NCBI GenBank assembly: GCA_900708905.1
Contig: CAADRB010000051.1
Coordinates: 759,694-823,693, forward strand
DNA length: 64,000 bases
Direction of reading: 5' to 3'
From: Hymenolepis diminuta
Lineage: Eukaryota; Platyhelminthes; Cestoda; Cyclophyllidea; Hymenolepididae
Shown here: positions 12,401 to 24,972 of the stretch, one piece after another
Layout: every line of letters begins with the position of its first letter
How positions within the stretch are numbered: the stretch's first letter is position 1
Notes under the pieces: model-generated
Databases searched by the model: none
Told to the model about the DNA's origin: nothing
What the model saw: only the letters and a program-made list of their open reading frames with translations
Made by a program: the position numbers and the translations under genes

Positions 12401-15400
12401 GGTCATGTGATTGGTCCACGATCATTGAGCGAAAATGAGTCACCCCACTTGATGCTACTACTGTTAAGAATGAAACGCGTTTAAACTAATTTCCTCACAA
12501 CAATTTACTTAATCTTATTTGTTTAATATCGAATAATAAACCACCAATCTTTTATATAAGCATGTAACAGAATTGGTTCCCTGTGAATCAGAGCGCATAT
12601 TACGTAAAATACTTGCCTGGCTTTACCAGTGATTCCAATATTAGAGCATCCATTTCCATAGAACCTCCATAGCTAGAAGTGATAAATTCAAGTAGGTAGG
12701 CTCTTTCCAAAATCTCCTTCAAGTACTTCTCATCACTCTGTTCGAATTCCACCACACCTTTCGCCCTTTCAATTAAGCTGCAAGGGAGAATGACCAAATT
12801 AAATATCGATCAAGTACCTTCGCAAGTTGTATTTGCAATTACTCCACTTCAGCCGAAAAGTCTCATTGCCATCACCTTGAAGGAGTTGCTTCATAAATTT
12901 TACAAATATTTCTAAGGCTTTTGCTAACCCTCCTGTATCCTAAATTTTGATTTATATTACTTAAATATTTCTTACAGAAATAATAACAAAGGGTATATTC
13001 TGACGTAGAGCATACGAAATTCCAAGTAAATTCGATCTATCTCCCTCAATAAGGACTCCACATACCGGTATACGGTTGACTAAACCAATTAGTGATACAA
13101 GTAAAGTTTACCTCTTGAGCCTTTAGGCGGCCGAAAGGTTGAATTGAGACGTTTAGGAATGCCTAGTCCGGATCGATATTTATGTCTTGATATATTGTGC
13201 CCCTTTTCGTCATTTGACTCGGACACTGAAGTAAATAAATAAATCAGAACACTCTTACTCTCGTCAGTATGATCACTAAGATGACCAATGAAAGCTTCGA
13301 ACTGTGTTCTGCAAAGTGGAAGGTCTTTAACATTTTCTCTTGAGTCGAGGAATATGTAATGAGTGTGATGCTCTGCTAGTTGAATTCTGGTATCATTTTC
13401 TGGAGGCTTTTTGGGAAATGCCATTTGTTCCCGTCCCTGAAACGAAGTAAAAAATTAAGAAGATGTGGCAGGACTACAATCTTTCAACATGGGGGGAATA
13501 TTTCAGCACATTGAAAGTGCAGGTTAATAAGTGGAAGTATGTTTACTAAAGAGGAAATTGTAGATTAGACAGTAGAAATCGGAGTCAGGGGATTAAGTGC
13601 ACCCTACGTCATCTGATCTCCAGAATTATTAGGTCAACTGATGTTTCAAGTTGAAGTTCTTCTTTATTTTTTGTCACTTGCACTGCGTGGGGAAACTTGG
13701 GTGACAAGTTTTCGTATAATTTTCCTGTTTCTACTACAGTGGCCATATTCTGAAGTACAAAATTCTACCGACAGAATGAAAATTACTGCTAATTCGATAT
13801 CACTTAATCTTGAAATATCTAATAATTATTCCTGCTGGAGGAGTCAGAAAACAAAAGGTTTCCTCTTATGAATATCGGCAGCGTTCGATTTCTTTTCTAT
13901 CACTCACTTAAATTTTTCTTTCAGAAAATTTATTCCACCTACCATATAGTCACTGCATCGAAGACCTTGTGATTTATAAAGTCTTCGCCAGGGAACTAGA
14001 CCGATAACTTGTAGTTGCTGCATAGCGTATGCTTCAGCGTAGGCCTTCATCGTACTCGAGACTACGTCGCCAACACCCCCTTCTCGACCATCTGTGAGAA
14101 TCCATGTTCCTGGAAAACAGTAAAGGTTTTCAGTAATTACATATCTAAGTGTATTGTTTGGATTTGTAATGTATGTGACGCAGAGTAATGCCTTGTCCCG
14201 GGATAAACAATCCACATCGCACAGGTTGTCCTAATATCCGTTTATGATGCTTGCTACTGATAGTCCAGACCATTTGAATAAACAAAATTGTTATTAATCA
14301 AGCGAGAGTTTGACCTTTATTAGTCAAAAATGGTACTTTTATGACCATGTTTAACTATTGTTAGATAAATACGCTATACTTTCTCCTACTGGTCCTCTAA
14401 CATCGTTTCAATGGCCTTTATAGCTCACAAATATGAAATCGGATTAGCTGCTATCCAAATTCTTTTAACCTATGACTGTTTATCAATGCAACGAGACAGT
14501 AGACACATAGTTAATGAAATCCTGAATTCTAATTGCTTATCTAAATAACGAATCATTGCCCCTAACAGTCAATCTTTGTTTCTATTATCTGAAAATAATT
14601 CGTCTAACCACATCATCTTGTAGGGGTTAAAAAGGCAAAGATTAATTGTCTTTTTCTCTATCCACAACTTTAGACATGTACACGGCTACTTATTAAAAAT
14701 ACATCAAATCGATTTTCTAATTAGCAAATTTCTGGGATATTTATAAAACGTTAAAGCAACGTTGTCAGTTTCTGAAGAGGGATTTTGGAATAATTTTGTG
14801 CCTTAACTTACTGGTTTGTCTAGTGATACGACCAAGACTCTTTTGAAGGAGTTTCTGTAGTGATAGAGAGAGCGGATCAGTCCCGTAGAAAGAGAGAACT
14901 AAACCTGGTTTTGGCATCCGCCAAAGATCAAATAGGAGTGTTTCCAATCTCTCTGTGGTCGTATTGTCCGCTAACCTAACATACTGAAACAATAATTAAG
15001 AAAACGCAATTTCTGACACATATTTTACTAAAGGTTAAAAATGTTATTATCAAAATGAGTAAATAGGGTTGAGTGAATACATTCCATTATGGAGTGATAA
15101 ATTGAATTGTAAAGTAGAATTTACCTGACTAACAAACGGCGAGAATGTCTTCTCAAACTGTCCGAACGTATTAGTTGGACGTAGAACGAAACCATACTCT
15201 CTTTTAACCATAACTCGTACGAAATCTTCATTCTCGGAGAAACTTTCATGATTATTGCTTCTGATGTTGCAATTCTCACAGATGTTATCCCTTAATATCA
15301 TAAAAATTTAATTATAATGTGCAATAAAACTTTTCCACAGTGAATGTATTCATTATACTTATATAACATACTTCTAATAGTTCATTTATAGTATATATTG

Positions 15401-16083
15401 ATTAATTTCCCATCTTTCAGGATGCAAGATAAAATGGCTCAGCATAATTGAGTACTTATTTTAATCCCATCATAAATGTGCTCTCTTTGGTGTAGACAAC
15501 TGATCAATAATGAAACACCTAGATGAGTCAATAAAGTTAGAGGCCTAAATATCTAAATGACTTACGGTTTGAAGTATCGACGTCCCATTTATTGCTTTAG
15601 CATCCCCTTGAATTGTTTTCTTGCTATTTTGACAGTTTTCAGCTTCATTTCTGGCCTATCTTACCCTGTTTTAAAGTTATTAATCTAAGATCCTTCCCAA
15701 TCAGCTTTAAGCGACTACCACTAAAGCGGCACTCATTAATTGAAAAGCATCTTGGCTAGATATTCTCGTTTACCACGCCCCCATGTGTCCTCAAGGTAAG
15801 AGCCACCTCCCCTCAATAAGATCTCGTGATCACCACCATATCTCAAATTTGAGATATGGTATCACGCTGTATCTTAAATCGAAGTTTGTCTAGCAACATT
15901 CTCACAGTTAGTGGCTGAAATGCAATGTATTGAAATCCAAAACCCAAGATGACCGTGTTTAGGTAAATAATTCCAAATAATTGCATAAGAATAAACGTCA
16001 ACTTACTGTCTCTGTGTTTGGTAAACACAGACGTAGGAGTCGAGAATCAAAGGGGTCTCCACTAAATGTCGCAAACTGATGAC
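897..16083 (-). CDS. TRPM2-like cation channel with C-terminal NUDT9H-like domain
   Basis: Exons in transcript order: 16083-16007, 15290-15125, 14983-14812, 14109-13943, 13436-13112, 13079-12976, 12939-12818, 12777-12617, 11254-11139, 11081-10929, 10850-10803, 10753-10618, 10546-10336, 9491-9266, 9195-9073, 8527-8432, 7566-7435, 7366-7115, 6013-5812, 5207-5072, 4572-4367, 4333-4047, 3174-3127, 3028-2986, 2529-2381, 1837-1526, 1452-1288, 1216-1103, 1031-897 (stop TGA 899-897). All junctions keep frame. The N-terminal TRPM homology region is clear: PKPGLVLSFYGTDP, TWILTDGREGGVGDVV, AEHHTHYIFLDSREN and IPVCGVLIEGD match the SLOG-like core. Then come S1-S6, with WNKL in S3, IGPKLIMI in S4, pore FGE, and S6 ending NLLIAMF. 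The TRP helix (LWAMQKF) and a NUDT9H tail (PTGRTGTAGRGLL, FGPN, CDNAWID) follow. The plasma membrane is the expected site. The family is Ca2+-permeable and ADP-ribose linked; ligand and gating here are unknown. The start codon is not in these exons: see the ankyrin exons upstream. Confidence 0.88.
3461..3491. repeat. (TA)n microsatellite
   Basis: About fifteen TA units in an intron of the TRPM2-like gene, between exons 4333-4047 and 3174-3127. Confidence 0.95.
4334..4366 (-). other. 33-nt intron in the TRPM2-like gene
   Basis: The GT...TAG intron sits between the TRP-helix exon (4572-4367, ends phase 1) and the next C-terminal exon (4333-4047). Without its removal the reading frame meets TAA 11 nt into the intron. 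The neighbouring donor AA|GTCACG would give about 40 nt but does not keep frame. This is near the lower limit for a spliceosomal intron. Confidence 0.65.
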
Positions 16084-16417
16084 CTTGAAAAGATAGCAAG
16101 AATATAGGCTTATTGGGGATGGAACATAAGAAATAAATGAGTCAAAGTAAAGGTATTCGTTTAGCATGTATCTGAATCGACACAGACAATGATGTAGCGC
16201 ATTTCTTACTCTGGGGATGAAATACTTATGACCCTCGAATATTGTTCGTTAAAATACACAAGTTATTGGATGTAAAAATATGATCACAATAAACTAAATT
16301 CCTATAAGGTAAACTAATATTTCTAATTTCCTCTATTTAATTGTCATACAATTTCTGAATATTCATAAAGTTCCTAAATATTAAATTACAATAATGTGTT
16401 TTTGAGTTACAACAGAC

Positions 16418-19029
16418 CTTTTTATTGTCAGCTCCCGAATCCTGGTCATCCTCTTCATTTATCTCAAGAAGTTCGGAGTGCAATTTGAGGAACTGCTGCA
16501 TTACTGGACGATACTCATACCGAATGAATTGAAGAGGAGTTAACTCATCCTAAACCACTAAAACAGTTAGTAAACTTATCAGGAATTAAGCCTTATTTAA
16601 AAATGTTTGATTTACAATATCTACGCTTTTCAATAATTGCTTGTCATAGGACAGAAGAGTGATGGCTGATTCCAAGTTAGTTTCCGCGGCATAATGCAGG
16701 GGAGTTCGTTTCAGCTTGAAATTTGAAGAAAGAGTTATGTTAAATCGTGTATTTCCAAACCATTTTGTTAAACCTATTCTTCTGATTACATTATCTGTTT
16801 TGTCGATGGGAACATCCTTTCTTTTAAGTAGCATCCGAAGAGCCAAATAATCTCCTACAGCAGCAGCAACATGGATGGCATTGACTCCTTCCTGTGAAAG
16901 ATATTCAAGGTATTATTATAGTACACAGCAAGTCAGAAAAATCATAAAATTTTTCGTTGTGGGGGAGCAAGTAAAAACGGTTAACAGTAAATACAATAGA
17001 CGATCAAGTGGAGTGGATCGGAAAAATGTCGAAAGCAAGTCAAGATATCAAAGAGTCTTACTCCATTCGATTTTTGGATCCAGACTTAACGGGCAGTTTA
17101 AATTCCAGAATTCAAATTTCATTATCCGCACCTGAATTACTGATCAACTCAGCAGTTGGGCGATCGTTGTAAACCAAATTCAGGGTATTTTAACTGGCTG
17201 ATTAATTATGATGGTCGATCTTGCCACTTCAATGCGTTTTTCCTTACAAAAATTGAGAACGCAGAATGATCTTTAATGCTGGTTAGCAGTTTGCATGATC
17301 TTACCATTAGCGTAAATGGATATTGAAGGTAGTTAGCCAATCACAAAACTACGATAAAATCGATTTGTGACTTCATAGGACACGTTAGAAAGCAGTAGTA
17401 ACCAACCATACTAAAGATTCTTATTAGTTGTTAAAGTTTACTATTCATATTACGTTGCATGTTTATAATATTAAGTTACTTTCATTTATCATTTACTTAT
17501 TTCTTCCCCAGGTAAGTACTTTAATACAATTTTAATCGATTTTGGCAAGATTATTTGAAATATTTTCAGTTTGAATTCAATCTTTCATCGTGGAAAATCA
17601 ACAAAATGCATTTAATTGACAAGTCATACTTCCTTAGACTAAAAATAATTCTAATCAACTTGTGGCGGTCTAATTTAAATGTGTTGCGATGATCTTAAAA
17701 GTCACGATTTACTTGGATTCAACAGGAATTAACAAAGATTTTGGGATAATCCTTGTGTTAGCGTATACTCGCAAATTTTCCTGTGTTTAGTAGATCTGGA
17801 CGCACTATCTGTATGCTCATCCCAGGTACCAGACAAAAAGCGTCGTGCTGTTGTTTTCAGGGGGAGGAAGAGCATGAAATATAACAATGACAAAGATATT
17901 AATCGTCCCAGTTTCCTACTTTGTGACTAATGTCTACGGAAAATATTTAACCAGGGATTAAAATGTTATCTGAAAAATCCCCCCCCAGAATAACTGTATC
18001 TCAACAATTAATGAGATATTTTACGACAATTTGTAAAATAACTGTACCTTATTCGGCAGAAATTCCTTTTCATTTAAAAGTAATTGTTCAATGTTGTCTG
18101 GCAGTTCCACATTTCGCTATTCTAACGGTCAATTTTGCGATCAATAGACAAACAAATACTATTGTTTATTATTTCTAATAATTTACAAAAGTTAATAATG
18201 AACTTGTCTTGATCAAAAGAGTAATAGATAGGATTCCATGAAATCAATTTTACTATAATAAAGAAGACGAAAAGAATGACAAAACGAGTGATTCGAGAAT
18301 AGGGTCTAATTGATGAGAAAATACAGATTAGCGGAAAATTAAAAGTGGTTTTAAGGTCTGCATAATTCTCACATTCCTTATAGATATTGCAGACTTATTA
18401 TCTTGCAATATCATTGTTAAGTAATCTAGTGACAATAACCTTTTCTTTCCTTCCATGTACCTTCAACATTAACGAATCATTCCCGTTTTCGGTTAGAACG
18501 CGTAAATAGGAAATATATGAATGAATATGACAAATATCATATCAGAAAAATTTCGCGATGATCACATAAAAAAACTCACCTTCGTTGTGTTCCAAACCTT
18601 TGATGCAGGGTATTCATCCAAAAGGTACCGTAGAATTCGATGTGCAGAAAGAAGCACAACAATGTGTATAATGCTAGCTTGGTTTAGTAAATCCGGGAAC
18701 TTCATCGCTCTGTACGAAGACAAGTACTGAAAAATTCATAAACTATTTGTTGATTTGGTCTTAGCTACCAAAACTTGGAATGGATTGATAATGCCTACTT
18801 GTATATCGTCGACCAGGATATTTTTCTCAATAAACATGGAGGTTTCAGCACATGAACTGGTGAAACTTTCCAAATTGTCACCGAAAACGCATCGGATAAT
18901 TCGCCGTTCCCAATTATCGAGCTGAGGAATGAATGCTCGATAAGAAGACGAGTCGAAAACAGCCTCTTCTTCATCCCCATCAGATGAATGTATTTCAATG
19001 TCGTCAACTGAAACATCTGTACTATACAT
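16418..19029 (-). CDS. Ankyrin-repeat exons, probable N-terminus of the TRPM2-like gene
   Basis: Exons: 19029-18769 (ATG at 19029), 18726-18580, 16891-16790, 16714-16616, 16549-16418; all are phase 0 at both ends. The first exon encodes an acidic leader (SSDGDEEEAVFDSSS). About four ankyrin-type repeats follow; the best are GVNAIHVAAAVGDYLALRML, RTPLHYAAETNLESAITLL and DELTPLQFIRYEYRPVMQQF. The last exon ends in an acidic stretch (EINEEDDQDSGAD) at AAG|GTCTGT, phase 0. The next downstream exon on the same strand (16083-16007) is the first TRPM exon; it also starts in phase 0 and has no start codon of its own. Joining the two gives one 34-exon gene of 1774 codons. Known TRPM channels lack ankyrin repeats, so a separate ankyrin gene with an unseen end is the alternative. 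The repeats themselves are secure; the fusion is inference. Confidence 0.7.
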
Positions 19030-19552
19030 CTTGAAATAGATTTTGTGATTGTGATAAAAGAAATTCTGGCCTCCTACAAACCTTTTTTCTGCGAACTAAA
19101 CATAAACTATTCGTGGTTCAATGAGGACAACTCAGAAACCAATACATTTTTCTTGCTTTTACGGGAATTCAAGGACGGATGTTTACAGGATTAAAACTGA
19201 ACAGGAAAATTATTATATTGTCTATGAAAATTACAATATGTTAACTCTAGGACCAATCTTTACTTACATCATAAGAGGTTGCGTTGGGAAACCGATATAC
19301 TTTGCACTGTTATATATAAACTTCATTTGGATGGATCATATGAGTACTTGCGTGTGTTTCCCGTTAAAATAATAGAACTGCATTCTCGATTAGTGATGCT
19401 CAAATGGATACAAAGCACTGACGTTTGAAGGGCTTTCTCAGGGGCTCTTTCGGTAAAACTTCCAAAAAAGGAAGTCCCCCCCCCCCCTCTTGCCAAAATC
19501 TCTTATAATTTCACCGCTATAAAACATGGCAGCATTTGATTTAGGTAGAGAA

Positions 19553-19650
19553 GCGGTATCCTGAAGCCGCTCTTACGAGAAACTCGCATTCTGCCAGAAT
19601 TAAGAGATTCAACGGATACTTCAACCATTGTGTCATTTGTACTTCAACCT
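19553..19650 (-). repeat. SINE-like family, copy 1 (3' part)
   Basis: Minus-strand reading shares the block ATGCGAGTTTCTCGTAAGAG and the string TATCCGTTGAA with the copy at about 43.4 kb, and the string GTACAAATGAC with the copy at about 37.1 kb. The tRNA-like head is not preserved here. Confidence 0.6.
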
Positions 19651-22539
19651 AAGGAAAATGTTTTCAAGGCTAATAATGTGTGGGAAAATAAAAGTATGCA
19701 ATCTCTAATTGTATTTACATTATTTTTTCCCATTTATGATAACTAACATGTTCGATTTATTCTGCCACAAGATATGTATCAACAAACATCAAATTCATGA
19801 TCTCTTCCATAGCAGAAATTAGCGTCATGGTTATTAAAAATTCATATGAGCTGCCAGGCGCTGGAAAGAGGCAGACAGAGATAAAACACAAAGTCCAAAA
19901 CTCTCTACTCTTGTGATGAATTAACTCAATCCTTTCGACTTTAAATGGAATGACCGATCACACTATTTAGCGGATAATATCCATATGGGTAGGTAATAAT
20001 GTATAAATAGAGTAATTCCGTCTTTTAATTCTCTAAATTATATCTTATTTATCATATACATTTATTATATACAGATATACAAGTGCTTATTTCCACCACA
20101 AATAGTTGTCCCTAGGAAGTGAAGATGAGGTCGGAGATTAGTGTATTTGTTTGACTTCAAGATCTAAAACATAACCAAAGTGGAAAAATAACATGATTTG
20201 ACGTTATCAAGCAGCGACGGTACATCAGAAATAACCATGCCATTTGTGCAGGAATAATCCTAAACAGTTTATCACAGAGCTGAAACTTATTGTACCCAAT
20301 CACTGCTACCTATGACTTTTCAGTAGGAATCATTTTTTATTTGAGGAAAAAAAGTAGTTCCAGACGAAGTGCTCCAGGCGGATTTATGCTTCCCTGATGA
20401 TTGCAGTGCACAAATATGTGCTTGTATCTTTGCGAATACTTTCTCCCTTATTGATGTTATTGCTTATCCTATCAACGGAAACCATGGGAGAGATGAAGAT
20501 CGTAATGGAAGAACAGATGTATTCAGTGTGTCAATTTACTCTGTGCTGAATGTGTTCATTACTTCAAATGCAAGGTATTCCATCTCTCGGGATTCTGCCC
20601 TACTCCTACTTCTATATTATGCTACCATTTGTCCTCCATTTCGTTTCAATTCTTCGATCATTCAGAAGACTGGAAATACTAGTTTGACCAAGAGAAGGTT
20701 TATCCATTCTTACTCTGTCTTATCTTGACGTGTTTAAATATACTTCCTGTATATGTGAGTCAACCCCTCTCTGTTCGTAAAATTCCGAGGTTCCCTTCTG
20801 AAACGAGCACCGAGGCAGTACCAAAAGAGAGAGGGAGTCCATGTAGATTATCCACTATTTATTATCAAGGTCAAAATGTGGACGCGAGATATGAAGTGGT
20901 ATGCATTAGACAGAATTAATTTGACTATGCAGACCATTGTAGTGGATGCTACATCAATAAGCTTTTCGCTACAGCCTAAAGCATCCTAAGCAGTCTGGAT
21001 AGCGTCTAGCAGAATCCTCTATTATGAATTTGCTCCCAAAATTAGCTAGGCTCTTCCCAAAGTAGCGAGAACAAGAAAGGCGTGGAGTTGAGAGGGTTTA
21101 TTGCTCTGTATCGATGAGATAGCAAGAATTTTATTTTATATGTGAACAGACCTCCGTATGAGATTTTGTCCACGAGCTTGGTTCTTATATGCAAACAATG
21201 CTAAGGTGCAGGAATAGTGATAGCTGATCGCCTGGAGGCTTCTGCAGGCGAACGCCACACCATCCTCCCACTTTACCTTATGTCATTTGGTTAAAATATT
21301 TCGTTTTAAATTAGTATCTTTCCAGTGAACTCTCAATATCGCGGAGAATCTGATAATTATAGAGTTGTTATAATTCCATCCCTAAATTCAGAAATAGATT
21401 ATTTCACTCTCAATACCCTGGTGTCGTTACAGACACCACTAAGCCCTAGACAGCCAAAAGGAATGATAAAAATAAGGTTATATTACCATGTTGCAACATT
21501 CCGAAAAATCGTTTAAGCTGAAATTCCCTAGAAAATTAATTCCTGTTTTACTTCATATCTCAAAACTGGTAGTAAGCCGATCAATTTTGCATTATATGCA
21601 CGTAAACAATGTGTGTGAAGCCAAAGCGTTACTTGCGGGCAGACAAAACCCATGTACTTTTACCTTCGAATTACAGTCTGTACTTAGACGAAGAAAGTAT
21701 CTTCAAGCTTGCCATTTCTTATGTATTTGCATAATGTATGGTTAGGTATAATAAGCATATACAGTAAAGCATTAACGTATGATTTGATTTTGTCATATTT
21801 ATACAAAAATTCGGCGCTAAGCAATCGAAAATATGGTATTTGTGCATTGATTTCGTAATTATTCTCATCTATGATAGACAGATATGCCGGGAAAAATACT
21901 GAAATGTTGCCATTAACAGCTATCCATTGATGTGGGTTTGAAATATATATCTAGCCTATGTTAGAGTGCTTAAATAGCATTACCGTTCTAATTCGCTGGG
22001 GAGGCCGCTAATTGAGCCTAAATTCTCTTCACTTTGAGCACGCTCACGTGCATACATCGCCTACATGCGCCGACTCTTACCTAACTCATAAAATATGCTG
22101 GCAACGAAATTATCTTTTGACATCCCTTTGTATTATTAAACTTAGGCACTCGTTATGTTTCACACATGCTTACTTGAACACAATTAAGAATTATGACCAA
22201 AGAAGTGGTTTATTTGATAAAATTATAATTGTAAAGAAATACTAGATAAATGATGTAACGATAGAAGTGTTGGCAGTAAGATATGCGATGTTTAATTTTA
22301 CAAATCTTCGGATTCTTTACGCTTATACTCGAAAGACTTCAGCATTTTAGGAATGTTCTTTATGTGCAGTTCAGTGCCTTCATTTCTCAAGAATCAGGTT
22401 AAGATTACCACAGTCATTCCAAAATATCTAACAACCGGAATAGTAAATTATACTGACAAGTTATCCTATAAGACCTCAGCACATTTCATGTAAATTGGCT
22501 AGGAATTATTCGTTTGAGAACAATGTCAAGCCTGAATCT

Positions 22540-22705
22540 AACGATATGAGGCCTTACAAGTGTGAGGCTTGTGAAACATTCTTTTCGCAAATCAGCGGTA
22601 TAAAAAGTTTATGTGAAGAGTGCTCATGAAAATTTGAGACCTTTCAAGTGTAGGAACCGTGACCTAAGGAAGGAACTTATTAAAATACATCGTGGTAGGC
22701 GTTAA
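22540..22705 (+). pseudogene. Decayed C2H2 zinc-finger relic
   Basis: The first frame gives MRPYKCEACETFFSQISGIK, a C-x2-C zinc-finger start, and then runs to a TGA. Shifting frame by one base recovers VKSAHENLRPFKC, which looks like the histidine end of that finger, a linker of the HTGEKPYKC type and the start of a second finger. The second finger has CRNR in place of C-x2-C and stops at GRR*. Frameshift plus lost ligand mean it is not functional. No introns are visible, so it may be a processed copy. Confidence 0.5.
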
Positions 22706-24951
22706 GAAAAGGCTCATATGAGGAGGAATAAATAATGGAACGAGAGAGACTGAAACAGCTATTTAGAAATTCGGTATATACTGCTTATAGAACTATGTCA
22801 TTGTAACTAACTGGGTACATACTTTTGCTTTGTGATTGGCCCGTCAAATTCATTGCTGCTCTCATTGGTTTGCGTCTTTAAAGCCGGCTTTCTATTAGCT
22901 GACGGATGTTGACTGCTTAGTCATCTACCTGCCGCCTTCTAGTCGCACAGGAGTCAGATGAGGTATTTGATTTGAATGCTCCTAGATGTTTAAACGATAC
23001 ATTTGGCTTAAATCATTGCTTTATTTTAGATAAGCACATTACAACAGAATCTAAACTTAAGTCTATAACCAAGGTCGCATATTTTTTACTTACTCAAAAG
23101 CAATAACTGTGGCGTACGTCTTGATTAAGAAATAGGAACATTCTGTAGACAATTATTCAGCTTCCCTCTTGCTATATATTTCTTCTTCCTCTGAAAATTC
23201 AGATTACGAAGAGCTTTGCTATCCCGAAATATTTCAGACCCCGTCATCTCAGTTTTAAAGGAATTTTAACCACATGGCAGCCTTAAGACTAAATTATTAT
23301 TGGCTATTCTGATGCTGCTACTGAAATGTGATTTATCATTTGGTTCAAATCACTAAAATTGACAAATTATGGAATAGGTCCGTGGGATACTCTAAAATGA
23401 ACTATACTTTTGGAGCGAAAAGAAGTAGCGGAAATGACATTAAATATTAGGGATAAAGGTAGATATGAGACCTTAAAGTGCACTAATCCTGACAGAAGAT
23501 TTAATGAACCTCCCAAAGTCCAGCTGAATTCGACAGCCTTTCCACAAATCAAAAGACAGAGTTTAGGTGAATCATGGTGCATTGGAAAGGAGTAGAGGAA
23601 TGCGGGAGAAAACGAGGAGTAGGAATCGGGTACTGGGAGGGAACAAGCGTCAGCTCTGAGGGAGTGGGACCCGGGTTACTATAAAGGAGGTTTGTTGTGT
23701 GATGATAAGGGAGTTGAGAGACTCAGCGTTCTTTATTCACTGGTGAACAATAAATAGAACACCATAATCTAACTTTAAGGACACGCAGACACATGAGTCG
23801 ATGCGGACCGTAGTACTCGTGAGACCAACGTAAATAGGTAATCTTAAGCTAAACTGAAAAATAATTATAGTTTTGGAATTATAATGAACGGTAATTAGTT
23901 ATTAGGACGATAAGAATGTATCTTAACACATTATTAGCACTTTATACTGCGCTTGGGATGACAAAAGGTCCTATCCGAACTTCCGGAATATTTAAGGGCC
24001 CCTTACCAACAATCATTTGAAAATCAAATGAAAAGTCGGATGGGCCTAAATGCTGATATTAGGTAGGTAGAAATTGTGGTGTGAGGATGCTCAAAACAGA
24101 ATATTAACCAACTTTCGATCAAGATTGAGTTAAGCCCATAGAAATATATTTTTGATAAAGCATGAAAGATTGGAGAAGAAAGTCTAATTTAAAGAGCGAA
24201 ACCAGCTTTAGAGACTATCCTCTCAACGTTCGCTTGAGCTCTTTGAACTGCTGTATGAGTGGCGAAATGTCAAAGCCACTACCGATTGAATTGGGCTTTT
24301 TAGTTCCCATGAGATCTGATGATTGAAAAGAAGCTTTAGGATAAGGGAATTGAGAAGACTATTCATACCATCTCAAAGGCGAAGTCATCTTCGTTGAAGC
24401 TTGGCCGCTTCTTATGGCTCTGTGAGAGTGTAATACTAAGGTAAGCCTTCTCGCAGTATTGACAGCCTCAAGGCTGTTGGTACCATTAGCACTATTGTGA
24501 AAAAGCCGCAATAGTGGACTGGTTCTACAAAGATCTCGATAAGCCTTGTTTTCGCTGGTACTTATGAGCATTGTAGTGGGTCAGAGCATTACTAATTGCT
24601 TTTTGGCCCAATATGTTATGAGATACAACATCTATCGCTGTCCCATTTACAGTAATTTGCAATACTAGATGTGCAAATAAGTTAGAATGTCCCGTAATGT
24701 TTCTAATCCTACTAAACGAAGAATCTTATACGAATTCAATATAATACCGACTAAAGTCGACTATTTAAAAACATTAAACTTTTGAGAAGACACAGAAAAA
24801 TGGTTATAAATTGCACAACTAACAATTGCTCCAAGTGGCAGGAAATTCGGCTAGATAGTCGACACATCTAATTCAGTAGATAGTATGGTAGGGTGAACAA
24901 CCGATTCAATAATAGATTAAAATTTCAGACCTATGAAATAACAGAATACAT

Positions 24952-24957
24952 TTTATT
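24952..24957 (-). promoter_or_regulatory. Poly(A) signal of ELP6
   Basis: AATAAA on the minus strand, 15 nt after the ELP6 stop codon, implying a very short 3' UTR. Confidence 0.55.
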
Positions 24958-24972
24958 TACAAGAAAATATCT

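Larger units (their letters stand above)
19030..24972. other. Gene-poor intergenic region
   Basis: About 6 kb between the first ankyrin exon and the 3' end of ELP6. I could support no intact gene. It holds a 12-C run (19476-19487), a SINE-like copy (about 19553-19650), one unassigned open frame at 20369-20728, a decayed C2H2 zinc-finger relic (22540-22705) with a possible second piece near 23410-23590, and a TATAAA/AATAAA pair (about 23680 and 23749) of uncertain meaning. The rest is AT-rich without recognisable signal. Confidence 0.6.

Noticed and set aside
20369..20728. 119-codon open frame with CFPDDCS and a hydrophobic segment, vaguely like the N-terminal domain of NRF-6 type acyltransferases
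   Set aside because: Only a short Cys motif agrees; no further exons of that family were found nearby. Left as unassigned.
23680..23760. TATAAA followed about 70 bp later by AATAAA, as in the R region of an LTR
   Set aside because: No matching second copy, no primer-binding site and no coding remains in the window.
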